Part shown: positions 1 through 12,081 of the stretch, piece after piece | Position numbering within the stretch: position 1 is the first letter of the stretch | Layout: every line of letters begins with the position of its first letter | NCBI GenBank assembly: GCA_020881915.1 | Contig: JAJFPB010000006.1 | Location: 4,402,001 to 4,466,000, forward strand | Direction of reading: 5' to 3' | From: Paramyrothecium sp. XJ0827 | Lineage: Eukaryota; Ascomycota; Sordariomycetes; Hypocreales; Stachybotryaceae | DNA: 64,000 bases | Made by a program: the position numbers and the translations under genes | Notes under the pieces: model-generated | The model's input: only the letters and a program-made list of their open reading frames with translations | Databases searched by the model: none | Told to the model about the DNA's origin: nothing

Positions 1-753
1 ACGGTTGCCCAGAGATGTCCGTGTGCCACGAATGTGGTAGTTGTCTTTGACGGCTACGCGCAACCCGCTAAGAGGCTTTATGGACCGAGCACACGTTGAC
101 TCTAATGAGGCGGCGTCCGGGTTCATGTAGTAAGGCCGAGGCGGAACTGCAAGGCTGTGACTGCGATAGCCAGTACCTGCAGCGTCAAGAAGATCGAAGG
201 ATCTAGTCAGGTAGCAAGACGAGTTTAGTATACAACTTCTGAGTCGAGCGATTGCTGGAGTTCCTCACTGATTAAGCGTGGCAGACGGCCACAGAGCCTG
301 GACAAAAGCAAGCTGCGGATCTTCATACAACTTCCACACAGCATAAAACAAACCTCGCTGATCGACAAGGTAGAATCCATCATCAAGCTCAAGCTGAGGC
401 TCATATCTCACGCTCGCGGTGTTCCATTTTTCGAGGACACTCTTTGCGTCGCTGGTGATATCAACCTCCTTGGGCGAGGCGATTCCAGTGAAGATAATTT
501 CTGAGAGGAACTCGGGTGAGAAGACTTCATCCTCGTCGAGGCAGGCGCGCCAAGCGTGCAATGCCCGATCGTCAACAGTCTGGCCTTTGAGAACTCGAAA
601 GCATGTGGCGAGTGAGACTGTGTTAGTGGCCGGCCGAGGGTCGGATGAGTACCCGAAGGGGTCGAAGCGCTGCATAGCTTCCTGTTTCAGCCTTTTCTGC
701 GGAAGCTTGGCTGGAAGGCAAATGGTAGTAACTTGGGGGGGAAGGGGGCACAT
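1..753 (-). CDS. Amidase-signature family protein, N-terminal part (runs off left edge)
   Basis: Two exons are visible: 753..269 and 202..1, joined by a 66-nt intron (268..203) with a GTGAGG donor, a TACTAAAC branch point and a CTAG acceptor. The joined protein has a roughly 160-residue N-terminal region followed by the start of an amidase domain. The key segment is LSGLRVAVKDNYHIRGTRTS near the window edge, where the Lys of VKDN is the first member of the Ser-cisSer-Lys triad; the two serines lie outside the window. Fungal proteins of this build (Arp1-type N-terminal extension plus amidase) hydrolyse unknown amides. The first Met at 753 may not be the true start, since a small upstream exon is possible. 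The amidase call is firm; substrate and start are not. Confidence 0.8.
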
Positions 754-1503
754 ACGAGCTGACTGGGAACGGACAGCGACCTGGCCAGGTAGTGGTTTCG
801 ACCCAACCGAAAGCTGATGGCGGATTCGAGGGTGCCTATGTTGGCAATAGCCCTGGAGAGGTTAAATGTGATGTGCATTGGAAAGCGCTTGTCTGGCAGG
901 AGATGATGTGTTTGCAGAAGTCGAGTGAGAGTAGGCCTGGGCATTGCCTGTTCGCAATGTCAGCCATGGCTCAAAACCGACAGACAACCTGACCGCGGTC
1001 ACACCCATGACGCCAACCCACCTTTTGACCTGTTGACTAGGTAGATTGCGCATTTAGCCTGACACGAGGAGACCGCTTTTGAGAAAGGAGAGGGAGGGGA
1101 CGGTAGGGGGGGTGGCTTCTCGAAACTTGATGGGCTGGCAATGGTTGGCATTTCAACAATCAAGTGGGGGGACCTGATTCACTGCCTCCAGGGGCTTCCG
1201 AAAAGGGAAGGGTGCACATGTTGGGTTGGGCTGTGCAGCACTGCCTGACAACCGCCTCACGTTTTGCATTTCCCCGAGAAACAATCGACCCCAAATGCTC
1301 AGGTCAGTCCGGCAAGGTATGATAGTAGGGCAGGGTATCGCCTGTATCTACTGGTACTGGACTGTAGGGGTACAGCAACCTTAATAGTCCAGGTTTATTT
1401 GTCCCCCGGTCACACGGAGCGAGCGGAAGAGGCTAACCCATCACTTCTCCAACTGCTTGAGCCGTCGCCCGCACCACGACAAAGACACACCCGCCTTCGC
1501 CAT
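754..1503. other. Intergenic stretch between two amidase loci
   Basis: No supported gene. It holds the upstream region of the left-edge amidase and the decayed 5' side of the next amidase. A few short open frames exist, but none shows a conserved motif. Confidence 0.5.
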
Positions 1504-3560
1504 GACCTTGTTAGTCCTGAGAGCAGACGTCAACACTCTGAAGAATCTCCTTGCAGATGGCTCACTAACAAGCGTGGACATTGGACAAGTACCTGGACCA
1601 GGTCGGAAAGGAGGACGGCTATCTCCATGCCCTAATTTCCACCCCCTTCAGGGAGCAGCTTCGAGCCATCGCTTTCCAGCTTGACAGCGAGCGCCTATCA
1701 GGCAAGGCACGCAGCCCATTGCACTGGATACCTGTCGTTATCAAGGACAACATCGACACTGCTTCCCACCCTGGGCATGAAAACAACGTCAGGCAGCCTC
1801 GCCCTCTTGGACTCAAAACCTTGAGAAAATGCACCAGTCACCCGAAAGGTAGGGCCGGCGAAGGCAGCTACCCAGGGTACATGGCCATAACTGATTGTCG
1901 CTAGCTACTAGACGCCGGCATCATCATTATGAGAAAAGCCAACCTGAGTGTACGTTCGCTCTTCCCCCCACCTCATGTCCCACATCACATCTGACGCAAA
2001 GCCCATTTCTGGGCTACCAGAGGTAGGAACCCTCCAACTTTAAGTAACTGCGGAGCACCCCTTCTTGCGTGCTCCCACGCTGACTCCCTTTTTCAGGGGC
2101 AAGGATCTCCCCACGGTTGGTCTGCAGTGGGAGGGCAAACTTAATCCCCATACGTGGTTGGGGGTGCCCAGGCGGACGACACCAAAGATGGCCACAGAGT
2201 GTGAACCGTTCTATATTATTAAACCCCATCGTGACTTGCCTCTTATAACTTTGCGTAGATGCCGTTCGGGTCATCTTCAGGATCGGCAGTGGCCGTAGCT
2301 GCCGGTTATGCGCCGCTCTTAATTGGTATAGAGGCCAACGGTTCACTTGTGTGGCCAGCCAGCAGGTATGAGCTATATTCCACTGAGCCTACCATCGGCC
2401 TTATCTCGCAGAGAGGCATTGTGCCCATCTCGCATACTTATAATACTGCCGACCCAATCGCCAGGAATCCACACGACCTTGCCCTCTTGCTTGACTTGGT
2501 ATTCGATGTTCCCTCTCCCAAGAGCGTCACTACTGCTATCACAAACTCATGGTCTGATATTGCAGTTGATGTTGTCGATTATGCCAAGTGGTGGCATGAT
2601 GCTGGCTTTCTCAAGCCCGTGGAGCAAGCTACTGATCAAATGGTAATTACGCATAAAACGTAAAGCAAACCATAACTGACCGTTTTCTAGCGTGACGCAT
2701 TCAAGATGGCCTACGACCGAATCAAATTGTCGGCCAAGAAGTTTGAAGAGGATGTACCTCTAGTTGGCCCAGGTGACTTTGATCTCCACGGTCGAGATAG
2801 CCTGTTGACGGTATTGCGTAAGAGCGAATTCCAAGCTGAGTGTAACATAGCGAGCCCCTTGCTAATGCTATCATCACAGTGTCCGACCGACTTTCGCAAT
2901 GACTTCGGACATTACCTCCAAGGTCTGTCATCCACTGGCCTCACAGATTTTGAGGTCGCTTCGGAACTTCAAAGTAGACCACGAGGCACAAGTGCAATGG
3001 CCACAAAGTAAGTACGAACACTAACTGTCCACATGTATTTGTCTGTTTCAGCAGCACTTTGACCGCCTACGTGTAGATCATAATCAGGGGCGAATAGACG
3101 ACGCAGCTTCTCTGAGTATATCGACTGAAGGATACGAGCATCTCGAAAACACTCGGAATGGGGCAAGGACTAGAGGGATTGACAAGATTCTAAAGGACTT
3201 TGACCTTGATATCGTCATCGGACCAGCAGATAGCAAATTCTCCAAGATTGCGGCTGCGGCAGGCGGGTCAATCCAACGAGAAAGGGCCATTGCACGTTTA
3301 TTAAAACAGTATTTAGGTTATCGTACTGCCTCGTTGCCGCTTGGGTTCTTGGATTCCAATGGAAGGGGGTTTGGGATGCTAGCAATCGCTGGCTCACACC
3401 AAGAAGCTAAATTGTTTCCTTTAGGGCCGTGGTTGCATGGGGTGCTACGTTCGACCCTGCGAAGCCACCACTATTGCTGGCAGGCGTACCGGAGAAGTGC
3501 CTAAAGAAGTTGGATGAAAACATCAGCGAATTTGCAGAAATGAAGATGCTCTCGAAATGA
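1504..3560 (+). pseudogene. Second amidase-signature gene, frameshifted
   Basis: Pieces of one amidase are readable in order but in different frames. First is a segment with an N-terminal helix ([12 protein letters not shown]), then after a one-base shift near 1575-1580 [20 protein letters not shown] and [11 protein letters not shown] with the catalytic Lys. Further along are [13 protein letters not shown] (cis-Ser region) and [10 protein letters not shown] (nucleophile Ser region) around 2265-2370. At the C-terminus come [32 protein letters not shown] and [11 protein letters not shown], ending at a TGA at 3558-3560. Between 1780 and 2260 the frame is lost several times and the sequence linking the lysine to the serine motifs is largely scrambled. 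Some gaps may be introns, but the shifts at 1575 and near 1790 are not explained by splicing. It is probably a dead paralogue of this large fungal family. Confidence 0.75.
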
Positions 3561-3951
3561 ATAGATAAGCAGCCATGACGAAGGATCACCGAAAGAGTCC
3601 CCGACTAGATACCTGGTTTTGTAATAGCTGTGTAAGACTGGTAATGCTGAGCGTATGGCTTATTCCTTCCTTCGCGCTGAATAGCAGAACTAGAGGCGCC
3701 TAAAAGTAAAAGTGCATTAACACAAAGATGGTAGCAAGCAACATTTATATCTGGTGGATGGGCCAATAGTGAATCCTTTTTCTTTTGTTGTTTCTATTTC
3801 ACGATCATATTATCAATACTAGTCTCAATGCTACCATTCGGGGCTATCTGTGTTAGCCAGCAAATTGCTAAATAAATAGCATTTCTTTGTTTTTTATATA
3901 CACTTTTTGGTACTATTAATATCTGTATTCCTCGACCATTCTCTACATGTC
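3561..3951. other. Convergent 3' intergenic region
   Basis: AT-rich spacer between the ends of the amidase pseudogene and the Ser/Thr-rich gene. It holds likely 3' UTR and polyadenylation sequence of both and no coding signal. Confidence 0.5.
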
Positions 3952-6900
3952 TCAAAGAAACAGAAGTTTAATAATGAGACTGCTGAAGATCACCAGCATC
4001 GGAATGTCCCTCTCGCCAGCACCTGCTGTGTATACTTTGTTAGAATTTATTTGATGACTTGAGTTGTCATTGCCGAGAGCCTCTTGCAGCGGTCTTATTA
4101 AACCAGAAGCGGGCCCGAAAAGTTTAATATTGGCCGTAGAAACAGGCTTTATTTCTTCTTTTATTTCTTCGAATGACTTTCCGCCTGCAGTATGTGAGAC
4201 AGAATCTCCCTGGACGCCTTCAGCACCGCTGGCCCCGCTTCCAACATGGTGGGTTGCAACATTTTGCGGACTTTTGTTGTTGCCCATATTTCCATTGGTA
4301 GTAGGCTTACCCTCGATTCTCGATTTAGATCCAGCGTCAATATTTCCGTCAGAAGAAATACTGAACTCGTCAATCATCTCGTTGTTGATTTTACTCCAAG
4401 CGTGGATAGCTCTGTCCCCATCGTAAGCCTCACCAACGCCTGGAGTTAAGGACTGCCCTATCACTTTTGCAGTCTGCGGAATCTCAAGCTGACTACTTAG
4501 GATCTGAGGCGGTGTCCAGGCAGGCAATGCCTCTGTGCACGTGGTGGGCTTGCCATTACGATCAGTTCTAAGGTAGGTCGTGCAAGACTCTGGAGGGATG
4601 ATGTACGTTTTGCGCAGCTCCTTGCTGATGGTGATAGGAACACAGGTTGTCTGCAGGTGGCCGAGGCGATCCTTGTAGTAATGTGTCTTCGTCGCAATGG
4701 TTGTTTTTGTAACCAGAACAACAGTGACAAGTCCCGAAGCAGGAGTCGCTAGCGTGGTTGGTATTGAGGAATGGGTGCTTCGATGCTTCCCCGTGTGCCC
4801 ATCACTGTGTCTATTGCTGCTGGTGCGTGAAACAGAGCCTGTTGGTGTGGGTTTAGGTACGAAAGATGGATAATCAAAAGATTGGATAAATACGCAGCCA
4901 TTGCATGCACCCGGCGTATACCCTGGAACCTCAGCAGTGGTGACGGTAAGGGGACAGTCTGAGCACAACTGGAAGCTAAAGGTTGGAACCACGTCAGGGT
5001 GGCGGGCAATTGTGGACCACTGTTTTCATCTGTTAACTTCTTGATGCTCCTCGACAAAGACCCATGCCTCGAAGAACGGACGAGTCGAAAGGCGCGTACA
5101 TACCGTTGTGACAGTTTCATAAATACCTTGTGTGGGAAATCCGATGACATAAGGATAGAAAGGTTGTCCGCTAATGTTATTGTTGAAGATAGGTCTGGAG
5201 TACAAAGCTCTAGGGATGGGAATTCTCCGTTGCCCATTATGCGTGTCGCGCTGTCGAAGTCCACCAATATAGACTTCTTCGACAATATAAATGTTTTCTT
5301 CTCCTATCTGTGTCCTGGCGGCGTTTAGAGCAGATTCGAATGAAGTAGTCAAATAGCTTGAGTAAATCGTTGTTTGGATACTACTTGTAGCAGTAAACCT
5401 AGAAGAAGCCGTGTTTTCCAAAAATGTGGAGCTAGCGAAGGAACTGGAGGTGTCCAATATTATGCTAGAGGGCGAGCTACTTGATGTGGTCCAAGATTCT
5501 GAAGGAGTAGAGAGCGTTATTAACAATCGAGATTGCGTAGCTACGTCTTGGTCTGATCCTGTATTTGATCCTGATGAAGTCATATCAAGGAATGTAGTTC
5601 CTAATCCTGTTCGATTCTCTAACTCGCTTGTTGTTGCCATTGTTTCTTCTAAAGTAGTAAGCGAGGTAGGTAGACTCCATGTTTCAGAAGTAGAAATACT
5701 GCTTAATGTTTCTGTTGAATCTGTTGTAACGACTGTGCTTGATGTTGTTTGCTGTGTTAATATCTCACTAGTGGATGTGGATCCGGTTGCCGAATCTGTT
5801 GAGAGACCTGAAAATAAGAAAAAAGTAGACTCTGTTCCTGTTGAACTTGTTGTCATGGATTCTACAGGTGTAGTAGGTATGGATGAGGTCAAAGACAGCA
5901 TTAATGTAGTCAACACTCCTGTAAAAAGTTCTGTAGATGTGGTGAGTTCAGTTATTATACTGGACCTCGTTGATGTAGTGGACTGCACTAATGGGCTAGA
6001 TTCTGTAGTTAGCTCAATTATTGTAGTTGTGCTTGTTATTAATATTAATGTTATAGTCTCGGCTGATGTAGTATTCTTGGTTGATATTGTAGTCTCAGTT
6101 GATATTGTAGTATCGCTTAATATTGTAGTATCGCGTAATGTTGTAATATCGCTTGATGTAGTAGGCTCGGTTAATGTTGTAGGCTCAGTTAATATAGTAG
6201 GATCAATTAATGCTGTAGTATCGATCGATACTGTAGTGTTGCTTGATGTAGTAGTCTCGATTGATGTTGTAGTATTGCTTGATGTGGTGGTCTCGGTTAA
6301 TATTGTAGTATCGCTTGATATTGTAGTATCGCGTAATGTTGTAATATCGCTTGATGTAGTAGTCTCAGTTGATGTTGTAGGCTCAGTTAATATAGTAGGA
6401 TCAATTAATGCTGTAGTATCGATCGATACTGTAGTGTTGCTTGATGTAGTAGACTCGGTTGATGTTGTAGGATTGCTTGATGTGGTGGTCTCGGTTGATA
6501 TTGTAGTCAAGTTTATGTTAATTGATATACTAGATGTGGTTGACTCTGAATTTGTGGGTTCTGAAGAAGTTCTTAATATGGTTGACGAAGTAATAGATAT
6601 AAACGTTGTAGATATAAGTGGCTCTGTAGACATGGATGACTCCGTAGATAGAGATATTGAAGACTCTATAGACGTAGATGAATCTGTTGAGATAGAAGAT
6701 TCTGCCGATGTAGAAGACTCTGTAAATGTAGATATAGATATAGATGTAGATGACTCCATAGAGGTAAGAGTAGTGGAACCCAGTGGTGCGGAGGTGGACA
6801 TGGATAATTCTGGAGATGTAGACGTAGAGGAGTCCGTAGAAGTAGATGTAGATGTAGATATAGAGCTAGCAATAGATGTGGATGTAGAGTCTGCGGAAGT

Positions 6901-8411
6901 GGAGGTAAATGTGGACGTGGATATAAATGTAGAACTGGATATAGATGTGGATGTAGATGTAGATGACTCTGGAGATGTTAAGGTAGAGGAGTCCGTAGAA
7001 GTGGAGGTGGATGTGGACATAAATGTAGACGTAGATGTAGATGTGGTAGATGTTGACTCTATAGCAGAAGAAGTCGATGTAGTTAGGCTTATTGAGCTTG
7101 TTGTAGTTAATGAGGTAGTTGATATGGTAGAGCTTGTTGATATAGTAGAACTTGTTAAGGTAGTTGAGGTAGATAAGGGGTTCAGGCTTGTTGTGCTTGT
7201 TGGAGTTATTAAGGGGGTTGACGTGGTCGAGCTTATCGAGCTTGTCAGGGTTATTGGAGTAGTCGAAGTAGTAGAAGTGGTCGAGGTAGTTGAGGTAGTC
7301 GAGGTAGTCAAGGTACTTAACATAGTCGAGGTTGAGGTAGTTAAGGTGGTTACTAAAGTTGTCGATGTAGTTATAGATGTGCTAGTTGAAGTCACTGTTA
7401 ATGGAGTTGTTGAGGTAATCAAAGAAGTTGAAGCGCTTGAACTGCTATGTGTAGTAGATGTCGATGATCGGGTGGTTGAAGTTGTGCTGGATATGGTCGT
7501 CACAGCTGCAAGTCTGCATATCACTCCCCCAAGTCGCATTCTTCGTTGCCATCTATCAGGCCGTTGCCACAAACCAAGCCACCTCGAGCAATAATGTAGT
7601 CGAAAAAAGCGTTGTTGGAGCCCGAATCGGCTTCGGCAAGACTGATAAATGTACTTGGAGCTGAAGCTATGGTGAAATGTGAGGAAGATTCCAATCCCTC
7701 AGCGAGGCCGTGGTCAAACCCGACATAAGAGGATGGGTCAAGGCCGCCAAAGTAGTGCGCACGTTCTTGAAATTCTGATCCTTTTTCACCCGGACACTGA
7801 ACTGGTCCAGGAATCCATAATCGGAGACTTGGGAGACGCTGGCAGCCGTTGAAGGTGCTATGAAGAAGAAGCCCGTTCCGGTGCCTGATGCGATAAACTT
7901 CAGTGTCTGTGGTCATTGTACATTAGGAACCGGCCAGAACAGTTGTGCTCAATACGAAGGGTCCGTAGATATACATTTCTTGTCAAAGTGATCGCGCCCT
8001 CTCTGGTTGGCATCGCTGAGACTGGGGCGCTGTGGATAACGACATTGCCAACAATGGCTGGCCCCCATCGAGCCTTGGAAGCGCTCAGAAAATCGTAGTT
8101 AGGAGATAGGGGCCCTTCCCCGCCGTATGGGTCGAGGTAGATACCCTTGTATGCACTGTGGGCAGCCGTCGACATGCTCGCAAAGACCGTAGTGCTCACA
8201 ACATCGACTAGTCCCATGTCAACGAGGAGTCTGTTTGAACATTCGAAGCATGCACACCTGTGAAGCCGAGCTCAATTGCTCGAAGGTAGCCTGGTGAGCT
8301 TTGCCCGCTACCAGAAGCACCGTTGTAGGGGTCTATCATCAACAGATCCGCAGCTCCGGCCGCGCCTGTCACCAGGCCAGCGACAAGCCCTGCCGCCTTT
8401 GCGAACCACAT
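3952..8411 (-). CDS. Very long Ser/Thr-rich GPI-type cell-surface protein (adhesin-like), frame uncertain near the N-terminus
   Basis: The start at 8411 gives a clear signal peptide (MWFAKAAGLVAGLVTGAAGA). A 50-nt intron (8257..8208, GTGTGC..CTAG, CGTTGAC branch) leads to an extracellular domain of roughly 200 residues. Next is a cysteine motif (CGNGLIDGNEECDLG near 7530-7570), then more than 750 residues dominated by Ser and Thr (about 5300-7500). A clean 84-nt intron (5103..5020) precedes a C-terminal exon ending in the hydrophobic tail MLVIFSSLIIKLLFL, typical of a GPI signal. Two places do not read through simply: around 7880-7960, where the frame changes (short intron or indel), and at a run of five G near 7530, where one base must be removed or a 38-nt intron assumed. 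Possible readings are a wall adhesin, a sequencing indel, or a decayed gene. The N-terminal fold is not recognised. Confidence 0.6.
6110..6505 (-). repeat. Tandem repeat of about 198 bp inside the Ser/Thr-rich gene
   Basis: The same sequence block occurs twice with a 198-bp step, for example tcgcgtaatg at 6131 and 6329 and ctcagttaatatag at 6184 and 6382. 198 bp is 66 codons, so copy-number change keeps the frame. The block is itself made of shorter Thr/Ser units such as SDTTI and TETTTSS. Confidence 0.85.
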
Positions 8412-8509
8412 GGTTTCGCATACGTTCCCTCGCATGAGCATATGAATGAGAGGTTATGAGGTTGTGGATTGAGAATGCGAACAAGTCATGAAGGTGGAAA
8501 GCGAAAAGC

Positions 8510-8827
8510 TCATGCAAGAGTAATGTAATCGAGACCAGCGATATTTGCGGTGACAGTGAGAGTACACTCATCTTGAATGACCCTTGCCGGATTAAGATGT
8601 CTTTCGTCTTGCCGATAAGTAAGCCCCTCAACATTTGCGTCAACGGGACGGGGCATTCCGCATGCATTAGCCGAATAATCTCTACCCTTGAGTGAGCCGT
8701 CCAGGCAATTAAGAAAAGTGCCTGTCCATGGTTTCCCGTCTTTCCATGTTGTGCCAGTGAAGAACAAATTCCAGATAACGCGAAGTCGCGTTTGGACGTC
8801 GTCGCGTCGCGAAGATCTGGCCTTCAT
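8510..8827 (-). CDS. Small open reading frame upstream of the surface-protein gene, unknown
   Basis: An ATG-started frame of 105 codons contains WKDGKPWTGTFLNCLDGSLKG and ECTLTVTANIAGLDYITLA. It has no signal peptide and no motif I recognise. It lies only about 100 bp upstream of the surface-protein start and on the same strand, so it could be a separate short gene, a remnant, or an upstream exon of that gene in a different splice form. Codon use looks coding-like, but there is no independent support. Confidence 0.3.
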   Translation of the reverse strand: MKARSSRRDDVQTRLRVIWNLFFTGTTWKDGKPWTGTFLNCLDGSLKGRDYSANACGMPRPVDANVEGLTYRQDERHLNPARVIQDECTLTVTANIAGLDYITLA

Positions 8828-10184
8828 TCAACTCCCCCAAGACATCCCAGTGACCCGAGAGCAAAAGAGGAAAAGGTTTAAACACTACCGCTTGTCCTGT
8901 CCAGCGCAGTGTATCCATTAGATTAGTTCAGGTTCATCATACATTTCAGATTAACTTGTATCAAGGCGGCCTCGCTGGCTACTCTTCTGATGAGAGCCAG
9001 GAAAAGTCAGTCTTCTCAAATCGGTTTTCTCACACCACAAACGGCGGGAGTTTCCATTACTACACAAAAAATTCATCAAATATAAAGAAAAATAAGGAAG
9101 TGGAATTTGATGCTGGGGGATTTCGTACAAGTTTACAGTGTACGGGTCCCAACAGTCCGTGCAGTCATGGCACGCTTCGTGATCTGAGACAAATCAAGAT
9201 CGTAGAGGTGCGATCTGTGTTTGAAACTTTGGGCTACTGCAAACAGATCCACGATGTCTCATATACCATCCAGTGAGCCACGCGTCAAGTTTGGCATGTA
9301 TGACTTCGTCATCTGCCAATCCTGGGAATAATCAAGTGGGAACAGGAAGCGTAAGCTACATCCTCTTCTTTATTTTTGTCGCAGCCTTGAAAAAGATTTC
9401 AATTCAGCGCCGCCCTGCATAATGATTTGCCACTAATATAAATGACCCATTGTGATATAAATCAACGTTATCAACGTAGAAGTTCTTTTACCACATTTTG
9501 AAGTAAGCACAAGATCAGTCAACAAGACCTTTACATGCGCTCAAAGTTACGTAGATTAACCGAAGATTGTTTGCTTCCGCTTCCGTGCCATGAGGTCACT
9601 TACTGGCCCAGAAAACATTGTTGCGCATTCCTTCTAACCACCCCTCTGGCGTGCATTCCGACTAGTGCAGATTTCTGAGTCAAAACACGGACACGCGAAA
9701 CGCGCCTTGCTTTTCCACTCATTCGATATTCTCTCAATTCAGTCTGCACGAAAATCACTTCTTCTCCTCCAATGCAGGCTTCTCTCTGTTGTTCTCCAAA
9801 GGCGATGTGTACCATGATAAGGCTTTCACAGAGTGCCGGTCAGCCTCTTTTGTGGACCAATCCAGAAGGTTGATTTAAAGTACAATACTGCATTGCGTGC
9901 TACTGACCCTTCGCTGATTTTGTAAATAATCTTGGAAGCCTAATTAATCTTCTTGATGTGCTCTCTCCCCCACTGGCTGCTAACTCCTTAATGTTAGTTA
10001 ATATAGCTGAAGTTTTATGAAGCTTTACGTTATTAATGCTAGGATGCTTTGGTTCACACTGGTGCTCTATAAATATTATTGGCACGAGATCTAATCCCGC
10101 AAACCGGTTTAACTCGGTTACCTAACTGCTTCCCTTATAACAGCCCCTTATTAAAGAGGAAGATTTCGAAAAGTAGCAAGTTCG
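8828..10184. other. Gene-poor stretch
   Basis: No motif-bearing frame found. The open frames here mostly start with non-ATG codons or are short. AT-rich sequence around 9420-10080 may be regulatory or relic DNA. Confidence 0.4.
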
Positions 10185-10496
10185 TCAGAACGACCAAACA
10201 TGCGAGAGCATTCCTTTTTGCGCAGGGTGCACATGAAGGGGGATGAGGCGCACCATCACAGGCTGGCGACTGCAAATGAGTCTGTGCAGGCAGCCTCGGT
10301 GGCACGTAATGAGAGGGTGGCATCGAGCCGCCTGATTATTTAGCCGATCCGGCCCAGACAATTTACCATCTGCCAAGACTTTCCTCTCATCAATTACCTC
10401 CTTAATATACACAGAGTGGCAATCCCCCGGGCACAAGGTGCCATCCACACATTGCATAGCATTTGCTTCTGATGTTGCCGCCACCGCTGTGAACAT
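10185..10496 (-). CDS. Possible small cysteine-rich protein or exon
   Basis: A 103-codon ATG frame contains evenly spaced cysteines (MQCVDGTLCPGDCHSVY, then further Cys around RCHPLITCHRGC). The visible start gives no convincing signal peptide, so if real it is probably the second exon of a secreted Cys-rich protein whose first exon I cannot place. It could also be chance. Confidence 0.25.
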   Translation of the reverse strand: MFTAVAATSEANAMQCVDGTLCPGDCHSVYIKEVIDERKVLADGKLSGPDRLNNQAARCHPLITCHRGCLHRLICSRQPVMVRLIPLHVHPAQKGMLSHVWSF

Positions 10497-10556
10497 TACA
10501 CGTTTTACTTTTTGACAGCTTTTTCGTTTTGCCCATTGTGATTAATCGTGCTCAAA

Positions 10557-10724
10557 ATGAGCGAAACCTTGGACTTCCTTGACTGGGGCAACGATTTCCG
10601 CTATCTAGAGGAACGTCGAAGAGTAACAAGCGTCATTCAAACACTCGCGGCTGAGAGAGGATTCACCCATGGCGTTGTTCAGTGTGACTGTCCCTGCCAC
10701 GCTGTAAAAGACACTTTTCAATAG
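10557..10724 (+). CDS. Possible 55-aa small protein
   Basis: A complete short frame runs from ATG to TAG (begins MSETLDFLDWGNDF, contains CDCPCH near the end). The composition is protein-like and acidic at the N-terminus. It has no homology that I recognise and no second exon identified; it may be an exon of a larger gene. Confidence 0.25.
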   Translation: MSETLDFLDWGNDFRYLEERRRVTSVIQTLAAERGFTHGVVQCDCPCHAVKDTFQ

Positions 10725-12081
10725 CCTAACGATAACTCGATAAAGGCAAATGTGGATCAAGAATCGCTACCGCACAATGGTTGGACTGCAACTTACAGTT
10801 CACTTGAAGAAGAGGGAATGGGTTGAGGCAAAGATTGAACGTTACGTGACACTTCGAATTCACTTCAATGAAGATTGTGGTGCGCAAGATATAGAGGAAG
10901 ACCCAGAATGGTCTGCAGGGATTGAAAATTGATGGCAAAACGGACTCAGATAGTTGCCCTAAAACAGATCATCGATTGGAAGTTTGATGGTCTCATAAGG
11001 TTGCCGATAGCAACAGAGCCCCAAATGTGACTAGTCTCCGGGACTAACGAGCCAGTTACCCCTAAAGATGTCTCTTTGCTTCGTCAGAAAAGGTAGGCCA
11101 GGGACCCGGCCTATTCAGTTCATAAATACCCCGTAATAGACTGCGTGGCAGGAGTACAAAACCCCTCACTGTTATGATATAGGTAGCTTTCGGTCGCATG
11201 CAGTATTTGTCCCCATTCTGCCAATTGGTCCCTGTTTCAGTTTACGACGTTCACCTTGCAAGCCATCTCATTTTTACAAGAAGAATTTGTCCCTTTTCTG
11301 CTTGCACGGAAGCAGCGATACGAAATTGCCCTTTGTATTGAAGAGTGTAAGAGGGCGGCATCTAGAGGTCTCTAGATGCGGTCCTTGATGATGTTATTCA
11401 ACTGCATAAAGAGAAGAAGAAAAGAAGACTAGCTAGATCCCTGGGGGGCAGCCGTTATATAGCTGTTGGTGGGCCTTGTTCCTGCGCCGGCTTGTCCGGC
11501 GCTATGATCCCAGGGTCTCGATTACCCTGTAACAGATCCCGAGCTCATTGAGGAGTTAGGCGAAGCTATTTCAATGAGATACGCCATGGCGCCAATCCGC
11601 AGGCTTTGATACGGCCAACTGATAACAGGCACACGGAGGTGTCTCTATGGGATATTGTGCGCAGGCTTCGCCTACCGCCTGGTTATGTCCCACGCCTGGA
11701 AACACTTATTTTTGAGAAACAGGCTGAACAACAGAGACGATCTTCAAATTCTGGGCGGTGCTTGTTCCTTTGGGGATCGTAGTACCAGGGTCAAGGAAAA
11801 AAGTAATCATATTAAATCCCGGCCATAAGTAGGAAGTATAGGGGTTTACAAGTAATAGAGTTCTCCTAGGATTGAGGTTAAGGTTGTTAGTAAAGTTTCC
11901 GCGGCCTCATGCACTTTTCCAGGAGTTTGACGCCATGTATGACCTTCTAACATTGATTCAAATAATCATGCGATAAAACTGCGCCTCATCTTCAGAATTG
12001 TTTGTAGAATGAAATAACTGTAGACCTCACTATGAGTACTAGCTATAACAACAATACTACATACTTAAGTCCTGGTTATAC
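10725..12081. other. Non-coding stretch with a GC hairpin and probable repeat remnants
   Basis: No supported gene. A 7-bp stem hairpin (gcgccgg / ccggcgc, loop cttgt) sits at 11484-11502 in a more GC-rich block (11340-11760) flanked by AT-rich DNA. That block has short coding-like runs in one frame and may be a transposon fragment, but I cannot name it. Confidence 0.35.

Noticed and set aside
5411..7594. 727-codon plus-strand open frame rich in Val and Asp
   Set aside because: It is the antisense of the Ser/Thr repeat region; stop codons are rare there simply because of the repeat composition. No signal peptide or domain, and the minus-strand reading has signal peptide, intron and GPI tail.
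8956..9276. 106-codon plus-strand frame
   Set aside because: Starts with a non-ATG codon, no motif, no splice partner found.
11484..11502. GC hairpin as a terminator
   Set aside because: Rho-independent terminators are a bacterial feature; this is a eukaryotic genome and no gene ends there.
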